Part shown: piece by piece, positions 9,681 to 20,379 of the stretch
How the letters are laid out: every line of letters begins with the position of its first letter
Position numbering within the stretch: position 1 is the stretch's first letter
Assembly: GCA_021292165.1 (NCBI GenBank)
Contig: CM037888.1
Span: 27,703,140 to 27,767,139, forward strand
DNA: 64,000 nucleotides
Reading direction: 5' to 3'
Origin: Shinisaurus crocodilurus
Taxonomy: Eukaryota; Chordata; Lepidosauria; Squamata; Shinisauridae
Translations under genes and position numbers: made by a program
The notes under the pieces: model-generated
Database searches by the model: none
Told to the model about the DNA's origin: nothing
The model's input: the letters and a program-made list of their open reading frames with translations, nothing else

Positions 9681-10011
9681 AAGCCCCAAGAAAGCAGTAC
9701 AATGAATTTATTGAACCAGGGAACATATCAAGGCTTCTCTGAGAATGGTTTGGTTCCATTACCTTTTCTGTCACTCACTTGCTGTGTAAACTTGTACAAT
9801 TTCCATAGCTGTGTAAAATGAAAGTAATGGATTTACTATCTTCCTGGTGTTATTTTCTCTGTGTGTATGTGTTTTGGGGTTGTTGTTTTTTGAGAGAGAG
9901 AGAGAGATGAATAACAAGGTAGAAGTGAAATATGTTAATCATTCACTCAGTTAGATTGTGAAATGAAATTTTCTTCCAGCCAGAATTTCCAGCATTTCAA
10001 TTATATTTAGC
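9681..10011. other. Unassigned sequence
   Basis: Mixed low-copy DNA with a short GA run at 9893-9907. No repeat family or exon was recognised. Confidence 0.45.
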
Positions 10012-10019
10012 AGTATTTT

Positions 10020-10324
10020 AGAGATGGTACCGCAAATATCAGGGGACTGGAATGAGGCCAAAATTGGCCCTGCTCGCAGCCCCCCGATATCCGCGGGCTT
10101 ACCTTCCCGCCCGCTCGGTCCGCCGCTTGAGCCGTCGCGCAGGATCCCGCCGCATGGCCCACATCATTTCCGGCTGGCCGGAAGTTACGCGATGGGACCC
10201 TGCGCCGACATGGCGGAACCCTGTGCTGTGGTTTTGGTGTAGAAACCAGGGCAACAGGGCTTAAAACGGCCGTGGAGAGGAGAGATGAGACGAGCCCCCC
10301 CCAGAGGTAAACCCCCCATCTCTA
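10020..10324. mobile_element. CpG-rich hAT-like element, 305 bp
   Basis: The ends are AGAGATGGTACC and the inverse CCCCCCATCTCTA. Flanks AGTATTTT (10012-10019) and AGTATTAT (10325-10332) match at 7 of 8. The inside is rich in CpG, unlike its AT-rich surroundings. It includes CCGGAAGTTACGCG and ACCAGGGCAACAGGGC, both with relatives in the 44554 element. There is no transposase frame. Confidence 0.72.
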
Positions 10325-10332
10325 AGTATTAT

Positions 10333-10710
10333 TGGCATCCCTATATGGGACAAGCCAATTTCATGTTCAATACTTCTTTCTGGGTTTGGGGGTGTTTCTT
10401 GGAATATTTTTGAGCTTTCCCCCTTTCATAAATAAGTTTTCCTCCTGAAAGATGTCCTCCACATACAATGCGCTTACACCCCAACTGTAGAACAAGTAGA
10501 AACAGGAAAACCATGCTAAAGTCCTCATACATAATAATGTAGCTGAATACGTGAAAAGGGCCCCTATGATATGTGTGTACACAACAATTCCATCCCTACC
10601 TTATGTATTCAGTGCTCTTCTGATGCCTGTAACTTCTGTGTTTTCCATCCAATCAGCATGAAATTTTCGATCATTCTATACCCCTCTGAGGAATAAGAAC
10701 AGCTCAGTCT
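10333..10710. other. Unassigned low-copy sequence
   Basis: I see nothing recognisable. The short open frames on the minus strand have no domain. Confidence 0.5.
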
Positions 10711-10962
10711 TTATTTATTATTTTATTTATTTATTACATTTATACCCCGCCTTTTTTCCTACAAGGAACTCAAGGCGGCTTACATAATTCTCCTCCTCCT
10801 CTCCATTTTATCCTCACAACAACCCTGTGAGGTAGGTTAGGCTGAGAGGCAGTGACTGCTGGCCCAAAGTCACCCAGTGCGTTTCATGGCCGAGCGGGGA
10901 CTAGAACCCGGATCTCCCGAGTCCCAGTCCAACACTCTCACCACTACGCCACACTGGCTCTT
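10711..10962 (-). mobile_element. MIR-like tRNA-derived SINE
   Basis: A full-length minus-strand copy, from the ATTTATTTATTACATTTATA tail through CACAACAACCCTGTGAGGTA to CACACTGGCTCTT. The retained tail CCCCGCCTTTTTTCC is the best preserved in the window. Confidence 0.92.
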
Positions 10963-11118
10963 AAGTTTCAGATTAATAAGGAAAAGTATACAGGCGATTA
11001 AAAAAAAAGGCATATGTTCTACCTAAAATACCAGGTATTCTTTAGACAAACTCCTAAGTACTGGTAGCTGCACACACCAAGGAAACTAAATGTCCCAAAG
11101 GCATTGTTGAGATTCATC

Positions 11119-11271
11119 TAGGGCAGACTTTGCCAACCTGATGCCTGCCAGAGGTCATACTACAATTCCCACTATTCCTAGCAAATATAGCCAATGACCC
11201 TACTGGCTGAGGATTATGGAGATTGTAGTACAACACATCTGGAGGGCACCAGGTTAGGGAAGGCTTCTCTG
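11119..11271. mobile_element. Palindromic hAT-like MITE, eroded
   Basis: The left arm has GCCAACCTGATGCC and ACTACAATTCCCAC; the right arm has the inverse GATTGTAGTACAACAC and GGGCACCAGGTTAGGG. Similar arms recur at 50228-50531. No 8-bp duplication survives. Confidence 0.6.
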
Positions 11272-12070
11272 GAGACTGGTGATGAGCAAGCCCAATGACA
11301 CTCCAGACCATTAGGAGAAAGAAGCAATGTAGTCACAAAGTTTGTTTAACCAAGGCGAGGTCTGGGAACGGTACTTAACACAGCCTAAGACAGAAGCAAA
11401 GGCTATTATAGATCCTGCTAGCTAGCTACCTCCCTAAGATTAGAAAATAATAATACATCTTGCCGGATTGGGTATTCAACTCAAATGTTCTAATTTTCAT
11501 TGAACACACAAGTCTTCTGGGAAGATGCCTTTGTAATGTTGGTTATTGTACTGTTTGTGGTTTTATTGAATTTTACTTTTTTTTATCCCAAAAATCCATA
11601 ACACAGTACCGTAATATCTTTCTTAGGCCAGGTCAAAGGTCACAAAATACTGTGCAAGCTTTCGAGTTCCCCTAAACCCTAAATCAGGCAAGATGGTAAA
11701 GAAAGAAAAACAAAGGGGGGGGGGAGTTGATGTTCAATCCATGGAGTCTCCATTTGGTTACAATCTGAAGATGGAAAGTGAGAGGAGGCTGCATGTGCTC
11801 CTGGAACCTTCCCAAGCAAACAAACAATGGGTGATCCCCCATTTTTAAAAATACAGAATTCATTCAGCTGTTTGCTCAAAACCATTAAATCCTTAGGCGA
11901 AATGCATAGGTTCCTTGGTGGGTGGAAAATCGAAGTAGAAAAAAACCTAGACCAACAATAGGCTCCCTTTTTGTCATTTGGGCAAATTTGACATTTTGAA
12001 AAAGTGTGCCGGGCACCACCCAAAATTGCCATTGGGGGTAAAAAACTTGAGACCAACCTCCTACTCTGGA
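11272..12070. other. Unassigned sequence
   Basis: Low-copy DNA with short A and G runs. No repeat relative, exon or RNA gene was recognised. Confidence 0.45.
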
Positions 12071-12071
12071 T

Positions 12072-12560
12072 CCCAGGTTTTTTTGCCCCCTTCCCTGGAA
12101 ACTCACTTTTCTTGCCCCCTTTCCCTGGATTTTCTTTCTTCTTGTCCCCTTCCTTGGATTCTCTCTTTTTTTTTTACCCCTTCCCTGGATCCTCTCTTTT
12201 CTTGCCCCATTCCCTGGATTCTCCCTTTCGTTATCCCCATTCTCTAGATTCTCTCTCTTCTTGTCCTCCTTACCTGGATTCTCTCTTTTCTCCCCCCTTC
12301 CGTGGAGTCGAGAACACATAATGCAGGCGCAGGCCACATGCTGAAGCTAAGCAGGTATGAGCCGGGTCAGTGCTTGGATGGGTGACTACCTGGGCTGCCC
12401 ACATCTGTTCTCCTGCACTGAGCAGGGGGTTGGACTCGATGGCCTTATAGGCCCCTTCCAACTCTACTATTCTATGATTCTTTCTTGCCCTCTTCTCTGG
12501 ATACTCACTTTTCTTGTCCACCTTCCCTGGATTCTCTGGATTCTCTGTTGCCTCAAGGGT
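12072..12560 (-). repeat. 30-bp minisatellite interrupted by a SINE
   Basis: Units of about 30 bases share CCTTCCCTGGATTCTCTC and TTTTCTTGCCCC, with about eight copies before 12303 and about three after 12479. Because 30 is a multiple of three, the minus strand stays open (150 codons) and encodes a basic KRENPGKGARK-like repeat. I treat that frame as a by-product. Confidence 0.88.
12318..12478 (+). mobile_element. 5S-derived SINE, divergent variant
   Basis: It has GAAGCTAAGCAGG, then GGGTCAGTGCTTGGATGGGT and GACTACCTGGG, recognisably 5S rRNA but different from the other five copies between the A and C boxes. The tail GAGCAGGGGGTTGGACTCG and ATTCTATGATTCT is CR1-like and shared. It sits inside the minisatellite. 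Confidence 0.8.
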
Positions 12561-13553
12561 CTTTGGTGGTACGGGTGGGCAATATTGCTTTACTGAGTTT
12601 AATAAAGGTGGGGTAAAGGGTCCCCTGCCAGAAATGGCTGGGGGGAAGCCCACCTACCACCAAGGACCCTGTCTCCCCAAAGATCCTTGGTGAAAGGTGA
12701 GTTTCCCTCCCTCCCCCTTCTCGAGCCAGTTTTCAGCAGGCCACCCTTTCCCCCATCTCTATTAAAATGAGAAATGATAAAACTCAATTTACTTTAAGAG
12801 AGGGTAGGGACAAGTGGCTTCGCAGGCACACTGGAGGACCTTGGCAGGCACTAATCCATCTGAGGGCACCATGTTGCTGACCCCTGAAATAAACAGTGGT
12901 TGTATTAACGTATTGAATTTTTAATGGAGTACTAAAATCATTAACAGATAATTATAGATAGGGTACTAGGTAAGAAAATAAATAAATAAATGGAAGCCAA
13001 ATTGTGTAGCTTTACCTAATAGTTGGAGGGGATGTAACCTCAGAGAATTAAGACCCATCTCCAGGTGGTATATAAGATCATCTGCTTCCTGTGGTTGAGT
13101 GGCTTCATTTGGTATTCTCAGTCAACACAGCTACCTTTGCTTTTTACTTTTTATTGCAATCCACACTGGGAGTGCTTATTTCTAAAGGTGCAGGACATAC
13201 CGTACATTTAATAAGCAAGCATACAAACAAATAAATAAGAAATTGAAATATATAAATCAATATATGACATTTGGAACTCATTCATTATTCTGGCATTTCT
13301 TTCTTTACTAGTAATGAATGAAACAAATGCACATTAAAATATTCAGACTTCATAAAACAAATACAACCCCCAACCAACTTTCCAATTGCATCCTGGACTA
13401 GCATGTTTTTAGAGTCCTTTTGCAGAGAAAACCCAATCTCCTGATTTTCATGAATTACCTCTTCCTCATTTTCATTCCTTCGGCCACTTTTTATTTTCTC
13501 TTTTGCACAATGCATGCCAATAGCATGTAAAGCTGAAACACAGAGTAGGCAAT
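12561..13553. other. Mostly unassigned, with one hAT-like terminus
   Basis: At about 12855-12888 the sequence GGGCACCATGTTGCTGACCC plus CTG looks like the right end of a hAT element whose left end I cannot place. The rest is low-copy, with a short AAAT run near 12976. Confidence 0.4.
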
Positions 13554-13772
13554 ATGCCAATATCTTCACTGGCCCCAGACCACATAGCTTATAATTATGT
13601 GATCAACAATTATATTTTTTGACATCACTGTAACTAATAGGAGGCCCAAATGCATTCCAATTCATATAGCTAGCTCCGCATTTGGGCCTCCTATTAGGGT
13701 GACATCAAAAATGTAATTGTTGATCAAACAACTATAAGCTATATGGTCCTGGGCCAGTAAAGATATTGGCAT
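13554..13772. repeat. Long inverted repeat with about 100-bp arms
   Basis: The left arm (13554-13653) starts ATGCCAATATCTTCACTGG and ends AGGAGGCCCAAATGC. The right arm (13678-13772) starts GCATTTGGGCCTCC and ends AAAGATATTGGCAT. The arms pair along nearly their whole length with scattered mismatches, and the spacer is about 24 bases. It may be a foldback MITE. I see no classical terminus or duplication. Confidence 0.85.
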
Positions 13773-13879
13773 AAAATGTATCCCTTTAAATGCATTTGCT
13801 GACATTTCCCACAATTAAGAATATCAGAACATAAGAGAAGCTTAAGAACTTCTTAAATTCTTCTGTTTGACCATGCTGG

Positions 13880-14100
13880 CATTGGACTTAGTCATACCTT
13901 TCCTGATCTTTGGTATACCTTTAGGGGATCAGCACAACTCAAGCTTGCCAAAGTTCCCTGAATTCCATCTTGAAGTTTGTTCTGGCTCGAGTCCATATCA
14001 GATTACAAGCTTTGTTTTTTATTCTTTTCACATGAAGATCTGTGCATATTTTCCTAATGTACACATCAGCTGTGCGCATCTTTGAAATGTGCATGCTCTC
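13880..14100 (-). mobile_element. hAT-like MITE family 2, partial, inverted
   Basis: It contains CTCAAGCTTGCCAAAGTTCC, CATCTTGAAGTTTG and CATATCAGATTACAAGC, the inverse of the right part of the element at 21118-21559. The left side is missing. Confidence 0.5.
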
Positions 14101-14144
14101 CTCCCAAGTTCCGGAGCCTGTCTGACAAATGGTGGGACACAGAG

Positions 14145-14450
14145 CAGCATCTCCTCTGAAAATCTTAATGGGTGGGCAGTATCATATGGGAGTCAGCATT
14201 CCTTTAGATACGCTGGCCCCAAAGCATTGAGTGGTTTAAGAGCACTTTGAAGCATTTTTGGAAACAACCTGGAGCCAATGCTGATCAAATTCTACTGGAG
14301 TAACATTATCTAAGTAGCAGGCCCCTGATAACATCCTGGCAAGAACATTTTGCACCAGTTGTAGTTGCCAACCACTCATCAAAGGCAGCCCAACACAGAG
14401 TGCCTTGCACTAGAATAACCTGGATGATAGCAGGAATATCTGGTTACCAC
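14145..14450 (-). mobile_element. LINE 3'-UTR-like interspersed repeat
   Basis: CTGGCCCCAAAGCATTGAG, GAGCACTTTGAA, GGAGCCAATGCTG and TTTTGCACCAGTTGTAG follow in the order of a widespread squamate repeat. I take it for the long 3' part of a LINE, read on the minus strand; 22028-22400 and 29725-30110 look like other pieces of it. Clade is uncertain. Confidence 0.45.
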
Positions 14451-14668
14451 AATGGACTGGATAAGGTTCAGTAAACTGAAGCTCAATCCAGACAAGATAG
14501 AGGCACTGTTAGTGTGTGGCTTGACTGTCCAAGTGGTGCTGAAACGAGCTGTTTAGTCTGTTGGGGATCAGCCCCCTCTCCTGCCTTGTACACAGTCTTT
14601 TGGGCAGGTTACTTGTCCTTTTCCACACCTCCCCAGGCAGCCATTTTGTGGTGGTGTCTAAGACAGTA

Positions 14669-15231
14669 TGTCAGGGTCTGTCCTGCAGCGCCATCTGGCG
14701 GCAGCTTTGCATATAACCGGCCACAGGGCTTCGCAGGGTGTCAGCCCTGGCTGGTAAACCCTTGCAGAGTTCAGGCCCAGACCAACAGACACTCCCAGGT
14801 GGGCTAATGCAGACCAGACCACCTGGGAGCTGCCATGAAAGGGCTATATAAGAGCTGCATTTCACCGGCAACATGGTCTCTTGTACTAGCTGCACTAGCT
14901 GTTCCTGATCTCCTACTACATCCAACCTTGCCTTGCTGTGCTTGACCACCTGCTTGTTCCTGACCAATGCTCCTGCCTCTGGCCCTGCTCACTCTTGGTG
15001 CCTATTCCTGACCTCTGCCTATTCCTGAACCCTGCTGCTCATCTTGACCTGTGCTTGGACTCTGCTTGACCTGTTGCCTGGACTTGCCCTCTGCCTCTGG
15101 CCCCTGTTTGGACTCCGTTGCCCTGATCCTTTGTAGATCCTTGGGCCTGTTGTCTGTATCCGTCTCCATCTTTCCTGGCCCCAGTGTTCCAGCCCTGAAC
15201 CATTGCTGCCCATGACCTGGACCCTGAGACA
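14669..15231 (+). mobile_element. Solo-LTR-like insertion in L2
   Basis: It begins TGTCAGGGTC and ends GACCCTGAGACA, a short inverted terminus with TG...CA ends. A TATA box (CTATATAAGAG) lies at about 14844-14854, followed by CT-rich sequence with repeated CTTGACC/CCTGACC-type units. No flanking duplication is evident and no internal retroviral genes are present. A CTCF-like motif is at 14686-14704. Confidence 0.45.
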
Positions 15232-15741
15232 ATATTTCAAGTTGCCAAATGTGCCCATTGCCCAAAAAGGTTGCCTTTCACTGACCTAGAGGATCAAGTT
15301 TGTGCATATAGACCCATCTTTGTTGGGTCTGTCCTCTGTGGCACTGAGCACCTTTTGCTAGCTCAGGCTGGTACACCAGCACTGACCCTACTTTAATAGA
15401 GATAGACTGGCTCCAGTGGTAGTCTCCCATTTAGATTACTGCAATAGGTTGTATGTGTGGCATCCTCTGAAGATGGTCTTAGTACACAATATGGCAGCTA
15501 TTGTACTGACTGGAGCTGGGCATCATGCCAATTACTTTGTCACCTTCTCTGGCTCTCATTTTGCTTCCAGGCCCAATTTAAAGTGCAGGTGTTAACCTAT
15601 ATAACATGTCATGGCTTTGGGCCACAGTATCTGAAGAAGCATGTTTTCCCATATATTCCTACCCAAGCCCTGAGATCATCATCAGAAGCCCTGCTCTGAG
15701 TGCCTTCTCATGCTGCAATGTGGTGGTTGACTACTGTGGAG

Positions 15742-16571
15742 TAGGGATGCCAGAGAAATCCACAATGGATTCAAATGAGTTTGGATTTCTATGAATCCTA
15801 CATGTGGATTCCACAGCAGACCAGCTTCTTACTAGTCATGTGGATTCTGTGGACTTCTGGACAGGTTTTTCACTTTTAACGGGGATGGGATTTGTGCTCA
15901 TCTGCATTAGCACTAATGCACAATGACTAATTAGCAGCGCAAATCCGTGCCTCCTAGACAGCATCTAGGCAGCCATAGGATTTTTCAGAAAGCCAGCTAC
16001 AAGGTTGGAAAATCGCTCCAACCTTGTAGCTGGGTCTTCGCAATCAGAGTGCCCTCCCACCCCCACAGTCAGCATGGAAAGAACTGCGCCAGCTGCTTCC
16101 CTGAGGTCGTAAGAGTGATGTCAGGGATGGGGTTTAGGGGATGTTCTCACGGGAGGAGACAGGTGCCAGCAAGATATGAGGTATCCTGGCAGTGCACCAG
16201 CCTCCTTCCCTCCCACTCTGAAGCGCCTCAGTTAGATGGACAAAACTGGCCATCGAGCTGAGTTGCAGGGGAGGAGGAGCTCCGAGCACAGAGTTGCCCA
16301 TAATCCTCCGAGTCCAGAGGGTTACAAGTATCCTGATTGAATTGTGCCCTAACTAATTGACTAATCAACTAATGCACATTAGCGCATTTACACATGTGCA
16401 CAAGAGCACAAGTGCTAATGCGCTAATATAGCACTACAGTGAATTTGCACAAGTTCTGATAAAAAAAACAACCAAACAGATGGGGTCAATGAGTGGATGA
16501 CAGAATGAAAGATGCCTGACAATCCACAAAACACAGACAGAATGGATTTAAGGAAAATGTGTACATCCCTA
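15742..16571 (+). mobile_element. hAT-like element, TAGGGATG family 1, 830 bp
   Basis: The ends are TAGGGATGCC and TACATCCCTA. Flanks CTGTGGAG (15734-15741) and CTCAGGAG (16572-16579) match at 6 of 8. The subterminal parts match the copies at 42533, 45653 and 50752: GAGAAATCCACAATGG on the left, GAATGAAAGATGCCTGAC and GAATGGATTTAA on the right. The middle holds a long inverted stretch around TAGCTGGG and GTGCACAAGAGCACAAG. No transposase frame. Confidence 0.75.
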
Positions 16572-17036
16572 CTCAGGAGTGGGCCTTTTCAGTAGCAGCT
16601 CCCTCCCATAGTTATGAAATACCTTCCCCAGAGGGGTCTGCCTGGTGCCTACTTTATCTTTTCAGCGCTAGGAAAAGATCTTTTCATTCTGTCAGGCCTT
16701 TTACTTTTCTTCTTCTATGTTATGCTTTTAAGTAGTTTTATTGTTTACGGTATGTTTAGATTTTTCTTGCGGTGCTTGTTTTAATTGATTGTTTTTCATT
16801 GTGTTATTTAAATGTTTTGATTCAGCTGATATGGATTTTATTTGTGCGTTTATCGCCCTGATAGCCATTCACTATAGAGCGACTAATCAATTTTAGAAAC
16901 AAATGAAGCAAATCTGTGGCTATGGACAGATCTCCCTTCTCCAGGAAGGGCCACAGCTGGTGTGCTCTCTGAATGAAGTATGGATGCATCCATTTATTTC
17001 TAGCTGAGGCCATTCACACATGTGTTCACCCATAAG

Positions 17037-17821
17037 TAGGGATACGTGAGAAATTTATTTCACTTTGGTTTTGATAAGAGTTTACCCAAATTTACAAGGT
17101 TCTCCATATTCTGAAGAAAAAGGACTTGAGATTCTTTTATTTGTTAAAAAAAACCAAATAAGTGTGGGAGAAAGCAAAAGTGACAGATTTGTCCAAACAG
17201 GCCGAAGTCTTTGAATTATTTTCTCCTACAAGTCTAGGTTTGAATACCTGTGTTTTTCCCATATTAATGCTGAATTAGGGCTGCTTGCCACCTCTTTTTT
17301 TTTTTTCCTAACTTGCTCCTCATCTTTTACAGCTATATGGCACACAGGCACATTATGGCCTTTTCCATGCTGAGAATACCTGTACCTATTGAATTTGGTT
17401 GGTGCAGATGGGTGAGAATTTTGTTTCAGTTCATAGTAGATAAGAATTTTCCAAAATTCACAAAGTTCATATTTGGGAGAGAAAGAACTTGAACTTCAAA
17501 ATACTTGAATGTGGCAGAAGATGAAACTGACAGATCCACCTGTCATGAACCAAAAGTCTGTTCTGCCGTCTCCGCATCAATCTGTGAATTAAAATTAAAT
17601 GCATGAAATTTTACACTTAAAATATGTTTAGAAATATTTATCTCGACGTATGCATTCTTTAATGTATTTTGACATATTTTTGAGCCTAGAACTGAGTTAG
17701 AACATTCTGAAAATAAGAATGATGTTAGATAACTAATTTCCAGTCAGCACATTAATAATTCAGGTGATGTGGATCATTTTTTACTGGAATTCATAAAGAT
17801 CCAATTCTTCAAGCATCCCTA
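17037..17821 (+). mobile_element. Two adjoining hAT-like MITE family 2 copies
   Basis: The first begins TAGGGATACGTGAGAAATTT and resembles 21118. A second begins near 17408 with GGTGAGAATTTTGTTTCAG and ends CATCCCTA at 17821. Neither has an intact duplication, and the boundary between them (about 17390-17405) is approximate. Confidence 0.5.
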
Positions 17822-18750
17822 ATATAAACTATGCAAAAGCCTCCTTGTCCACAGCCAGAGTATCACATATAACCTTCAGTGCATAAAAATCCTGTAGCTG
17901 ACACCCCTGGGATTCTTTGGAAGACAACTTGGAAAGTTATCCCAGTAGGTCTGAAAGTGTGAAAACCACCAATCTAAGTACCTACCTAGAATCTATCTGA
18001 CTTTTCTCTTCCTTAAAGCTACCAATACATTATCATCTATGGAAATAGATCTGGCCTACTTTATTATAATCCCTCTCCTAGATGCAGCAGAGAAGCACTT
18101 AGGTAGCTATTTTGTGCCACTTATTATGCAAACGTTAAATCTTGATGGATAGGGTTCTCTGAGTGATTCAGAAGGCCTGACCAAGGGAAGAAATTCACTT
18201 CGGTAAAAGTCTTGGGGCTGCAGTTAACCTGGAAAAGCACAGCCCTGAACTGAAAGCAGGAAAGAAGAAGAAGAAAAAAAAGCTGGAGAGATGGAAAATG
18301 AAATAAAAAGCATGCAAATGTATTCTCTGTTTGACTAAAGAGGTAAGATTGGCTTCCAAAGGAAAATTGTATCACACCCTCTGGAAATAAAGTCCTGATT
18401 ATAAAAGAGGGAGGAGGGCTGGAATATATTACGGCTTTTAAGCCCCTTTTTAGAACTTAGAACTATTTATGCTTAAACACTAAGCATATACTGTGAGACT
18501 GAGAGAGGTAGGGCATGCATCTCCCCCCACTCCTGCTGCCCCAGCCAAAAGCAAACATAGTCAGGCTAGATGAGTTTGGGGGTGGAGCGGGGCATGGATG
18601 TCTGGGGGGTAGTGTTTTCAAAGCCTCTCTTTTAAAAGGAACAGAGCTGGGAAGGAAGGAGAAGGGAAGAGGTATGCGATGTAAGCAATTTGAGAAGACA
18701 TGACTCGGGAGCGTCAGAAGACACAACCTTCCTAACCTCACCTTGTAGCA
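17822..18750. other. Unassigned low-copy sequence
   Basis: I see no repeat, exon or RNA gene. The stretch is AT-rich with a purine-rich segment at 18255-18300. Confidence 0.45.
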
Positions 18751-18751
18751 A

Positions 18752-18946
18752 TGTAGGATGCTGCCTTGTACTGAATCGGATCCTTGGGCTATCTAGCCCA
18801 GTATTGTTGATACTGCCTGGCAGTGGCTCTCCCGGGGTTTCAAGCAGGAGTTTTTCCACCCCTATCTGGTGAAGCTCGGGATTGAACCTGGGACCTTCTG
18901 CATGCAAAGCAGGTGCTCTACCACTGAGCTACTGCTCCTAGCCAGG
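18752..18946 (-). mobile_element. tRNA-Ala-like SINE
   Basis: On the minus strand it starts GAGCAGTAGCTCAGTGGTAG (A box), continues CATGCAGAAGGTCCCAGGTT and CAATCCC (B box) as in tRNA-Ala, then has CTGCCAGGCAGTATCAACAA and ends TACAAGGCAGCATCC. The tRNA part is decayed outside its boxes, so it is not a tRNA gene. Confidence 0.85.
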
Positions 18947-19105
18947 TTATCTCAGGTAACCAGAGGGAACTGAAGCATAGGAGCGGTCATCTGACTAACC
19001 TGCCAGAGATTCTACCCTCTAGGAAATGCACAAGAGTTGGCGCAATCCTAGCCAGTTATTAAGAGGTTAATTACCCCATCAGATGAGTTTAATGGATTCC
19101 TGGAA

Positions 19106-19148
<43 letters not shown>
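19106..19148. repeat. (TG)n(TA)n microsatellite
   Basis: TG repeats to about 19125, then TA repeats to 19148. Confidence 0.96.
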
Positions 19149-19149
19149 G

Positions 19150-19640
19150 GAAACAAAAAAGAAAAGGGGGGACCACAACAGAAAAAGAGAGGAGGAGGAG
19201 AAGATAACATAAACCAAACCCATTGACAATAATAATTTGCAATAGCATTAATTAGAGCATGAAAGAAAAGAGGGGGGATTTGACACATTTATTTCAAATA
19301 TATTCATTAATATAAGAAGTCAGTTTATCTAAATAAGTATCTATACGGGCTTGATGGCTATAGGAGACTTGTTCAAATATAGCAAGAGCAGTAAGAAGTA
19401 AGATCTTCAGAACACTGAATGATAGGTGGTGGATGTCGTTTATCCTTCCAAGCTTGAAGTATAAGTCCCTTTGCCTCTATAAGGTCTCTCAGTGTCCACT
19501 TTTGCTGCCCATCTGTTAATCCCCCAACGTCACAGGGATATAATTTAAAAGCACATGAACTTCTGCTATTTTCAAGAACAAAATTTATGCAAGCAATAAC
19601 TTCCAACCAAAAAGAAGCCACTCCTGTAGTCGTATGCCCA
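19150..19640 (-). pseudogene. LINE-1-like ORF2 C-terminal fragment, tentative
   Basis: On the minus strand a frame at 19373-19621 reads VIACINFVLE, later LRDLIEAKGLILQAWKDKRH and PPPIIQCSEDL. The pattern A.K.I...WK....P...W resembles the L1 ORF2 C-terminus. Further 3' a pyrimidine-rich stretch (TTTTCTGTTGTGGTCCCCCC) resembles L1 3' UTRs. This is recognition by pattern only. Confidence 0.4.
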
Positions 19641-19771
19641 CATCATATGACTCTATGAGGCATTGTCTACATTGCATTGCCAGAATCTAGCACAGCTAGC
19701 CAGCTTCTTCGGTGGAAGAAGTGGAACATACTTCTGCCAGAGGCTATGAATTCTGATTCAGCACATCTAGG

Positions 19772-20122
19772 TAGGGATGTGCACGGAGTTTGATGGGGGT
19801 GGTGGAAGTCCAGTGAACTCACTGAGCTTGACTCCCCGAGCTCTGCTCGCCCTACCTTTTCCCCTGCTCGACTCGCATTCTCACGAGCTGAGCTGGGGAA
19901 AGCGACTTCCGGGTTCTGGCGCTAGGTTGTTTACATAGAAAACAACCTAATTTGTGCAAATTACAGCCAAATTTGCACAAAATTTAGGCTGTTTTCTACG
20001 TGAACAATGTAGAGCCCAGGGACCCGGAAGTCCGGCAAGCTCCTCAGCTGGTGCTCGGCTCGCACAGCAGGAGCGCTTGGCTCACACGCGAGTTGAGTGC
20101 CAGGCAGGTCGCCCATCCCATT
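19772..20122. mobile_element. hAT-like element with palindromic core
   Basis: It starts TAGGGATGTGCACGGAG and ends near GGTCGCCCATCCCATT. Flanks CATCTAGG (19764-19771) and GATCTAGG (20123-20130) match at 7 of 8. A central palindrome runs from CGACTTCCGGGTTC through GGTTGTTTACATAGAAAACA to the inverse GAACAATGTAG and GGACCCGGAAGTCC. CCGGAAGT thus occurs twice in inverted positions. Related palindromes are at 25680, 39617, 54141 and 54973. Confidence 0.72.
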
Positions 20123-20379
20123 GATCTAGGAAATATTGGCAGTTCTTCCCAAACTTCAGAAGCCTGTTCAGTTCTCCCAAATGTCTTAGCAGCTATTATT
20201 ACCATCGATGGTAGCCTTCCGGACCACCTCTGTGCATTGGGAGTGGGAGCAATCATGTTAAAGCAGTTCCACAACTATTTGCAGGGTCAGCTCCAGACCA
20301 GAGGGTGTTTTTTGGGGACATCTACTAAGTGCTTTGGCATTTATTGTAACTTAGTATTGTAACTTTGGCATTTATTGCC

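Larger units (their letters stand above)
14450..16840 (+). pseudogene. L2-type LINE ORF2 remnant, split by two insertions
   Basis: The first piece encodes RFSKLKLNPDKIEALLV (RT thumb region). After an LTR-like insert the frame resumes near 15340 with LLLAQAG, then FRLLQ. Further on comes YITCHGFGPQYLKKHVFPYI and PTQALRSSSEALL, the L2 C-terminal region. A hAT-like element interrupts at 15742. From 16572 the remainder reads RSGPFQ-like sequence and an AT-rich 3' end. Many frameshifts and stops make it non-functional. Confidence 0.75.

Noticed and set aside
11885..12337. 150-codon minus-strand frame with a basic repeat
   Set aside because: It is the read-through of a 30-bp minisatellite; the repeat peptide follows from the unit length.
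13554..13772. CRISPR-like or bacterial element
   Set aside because: The window is vertebrate in every repeat family. Direct repeats with unique spacers are absent.
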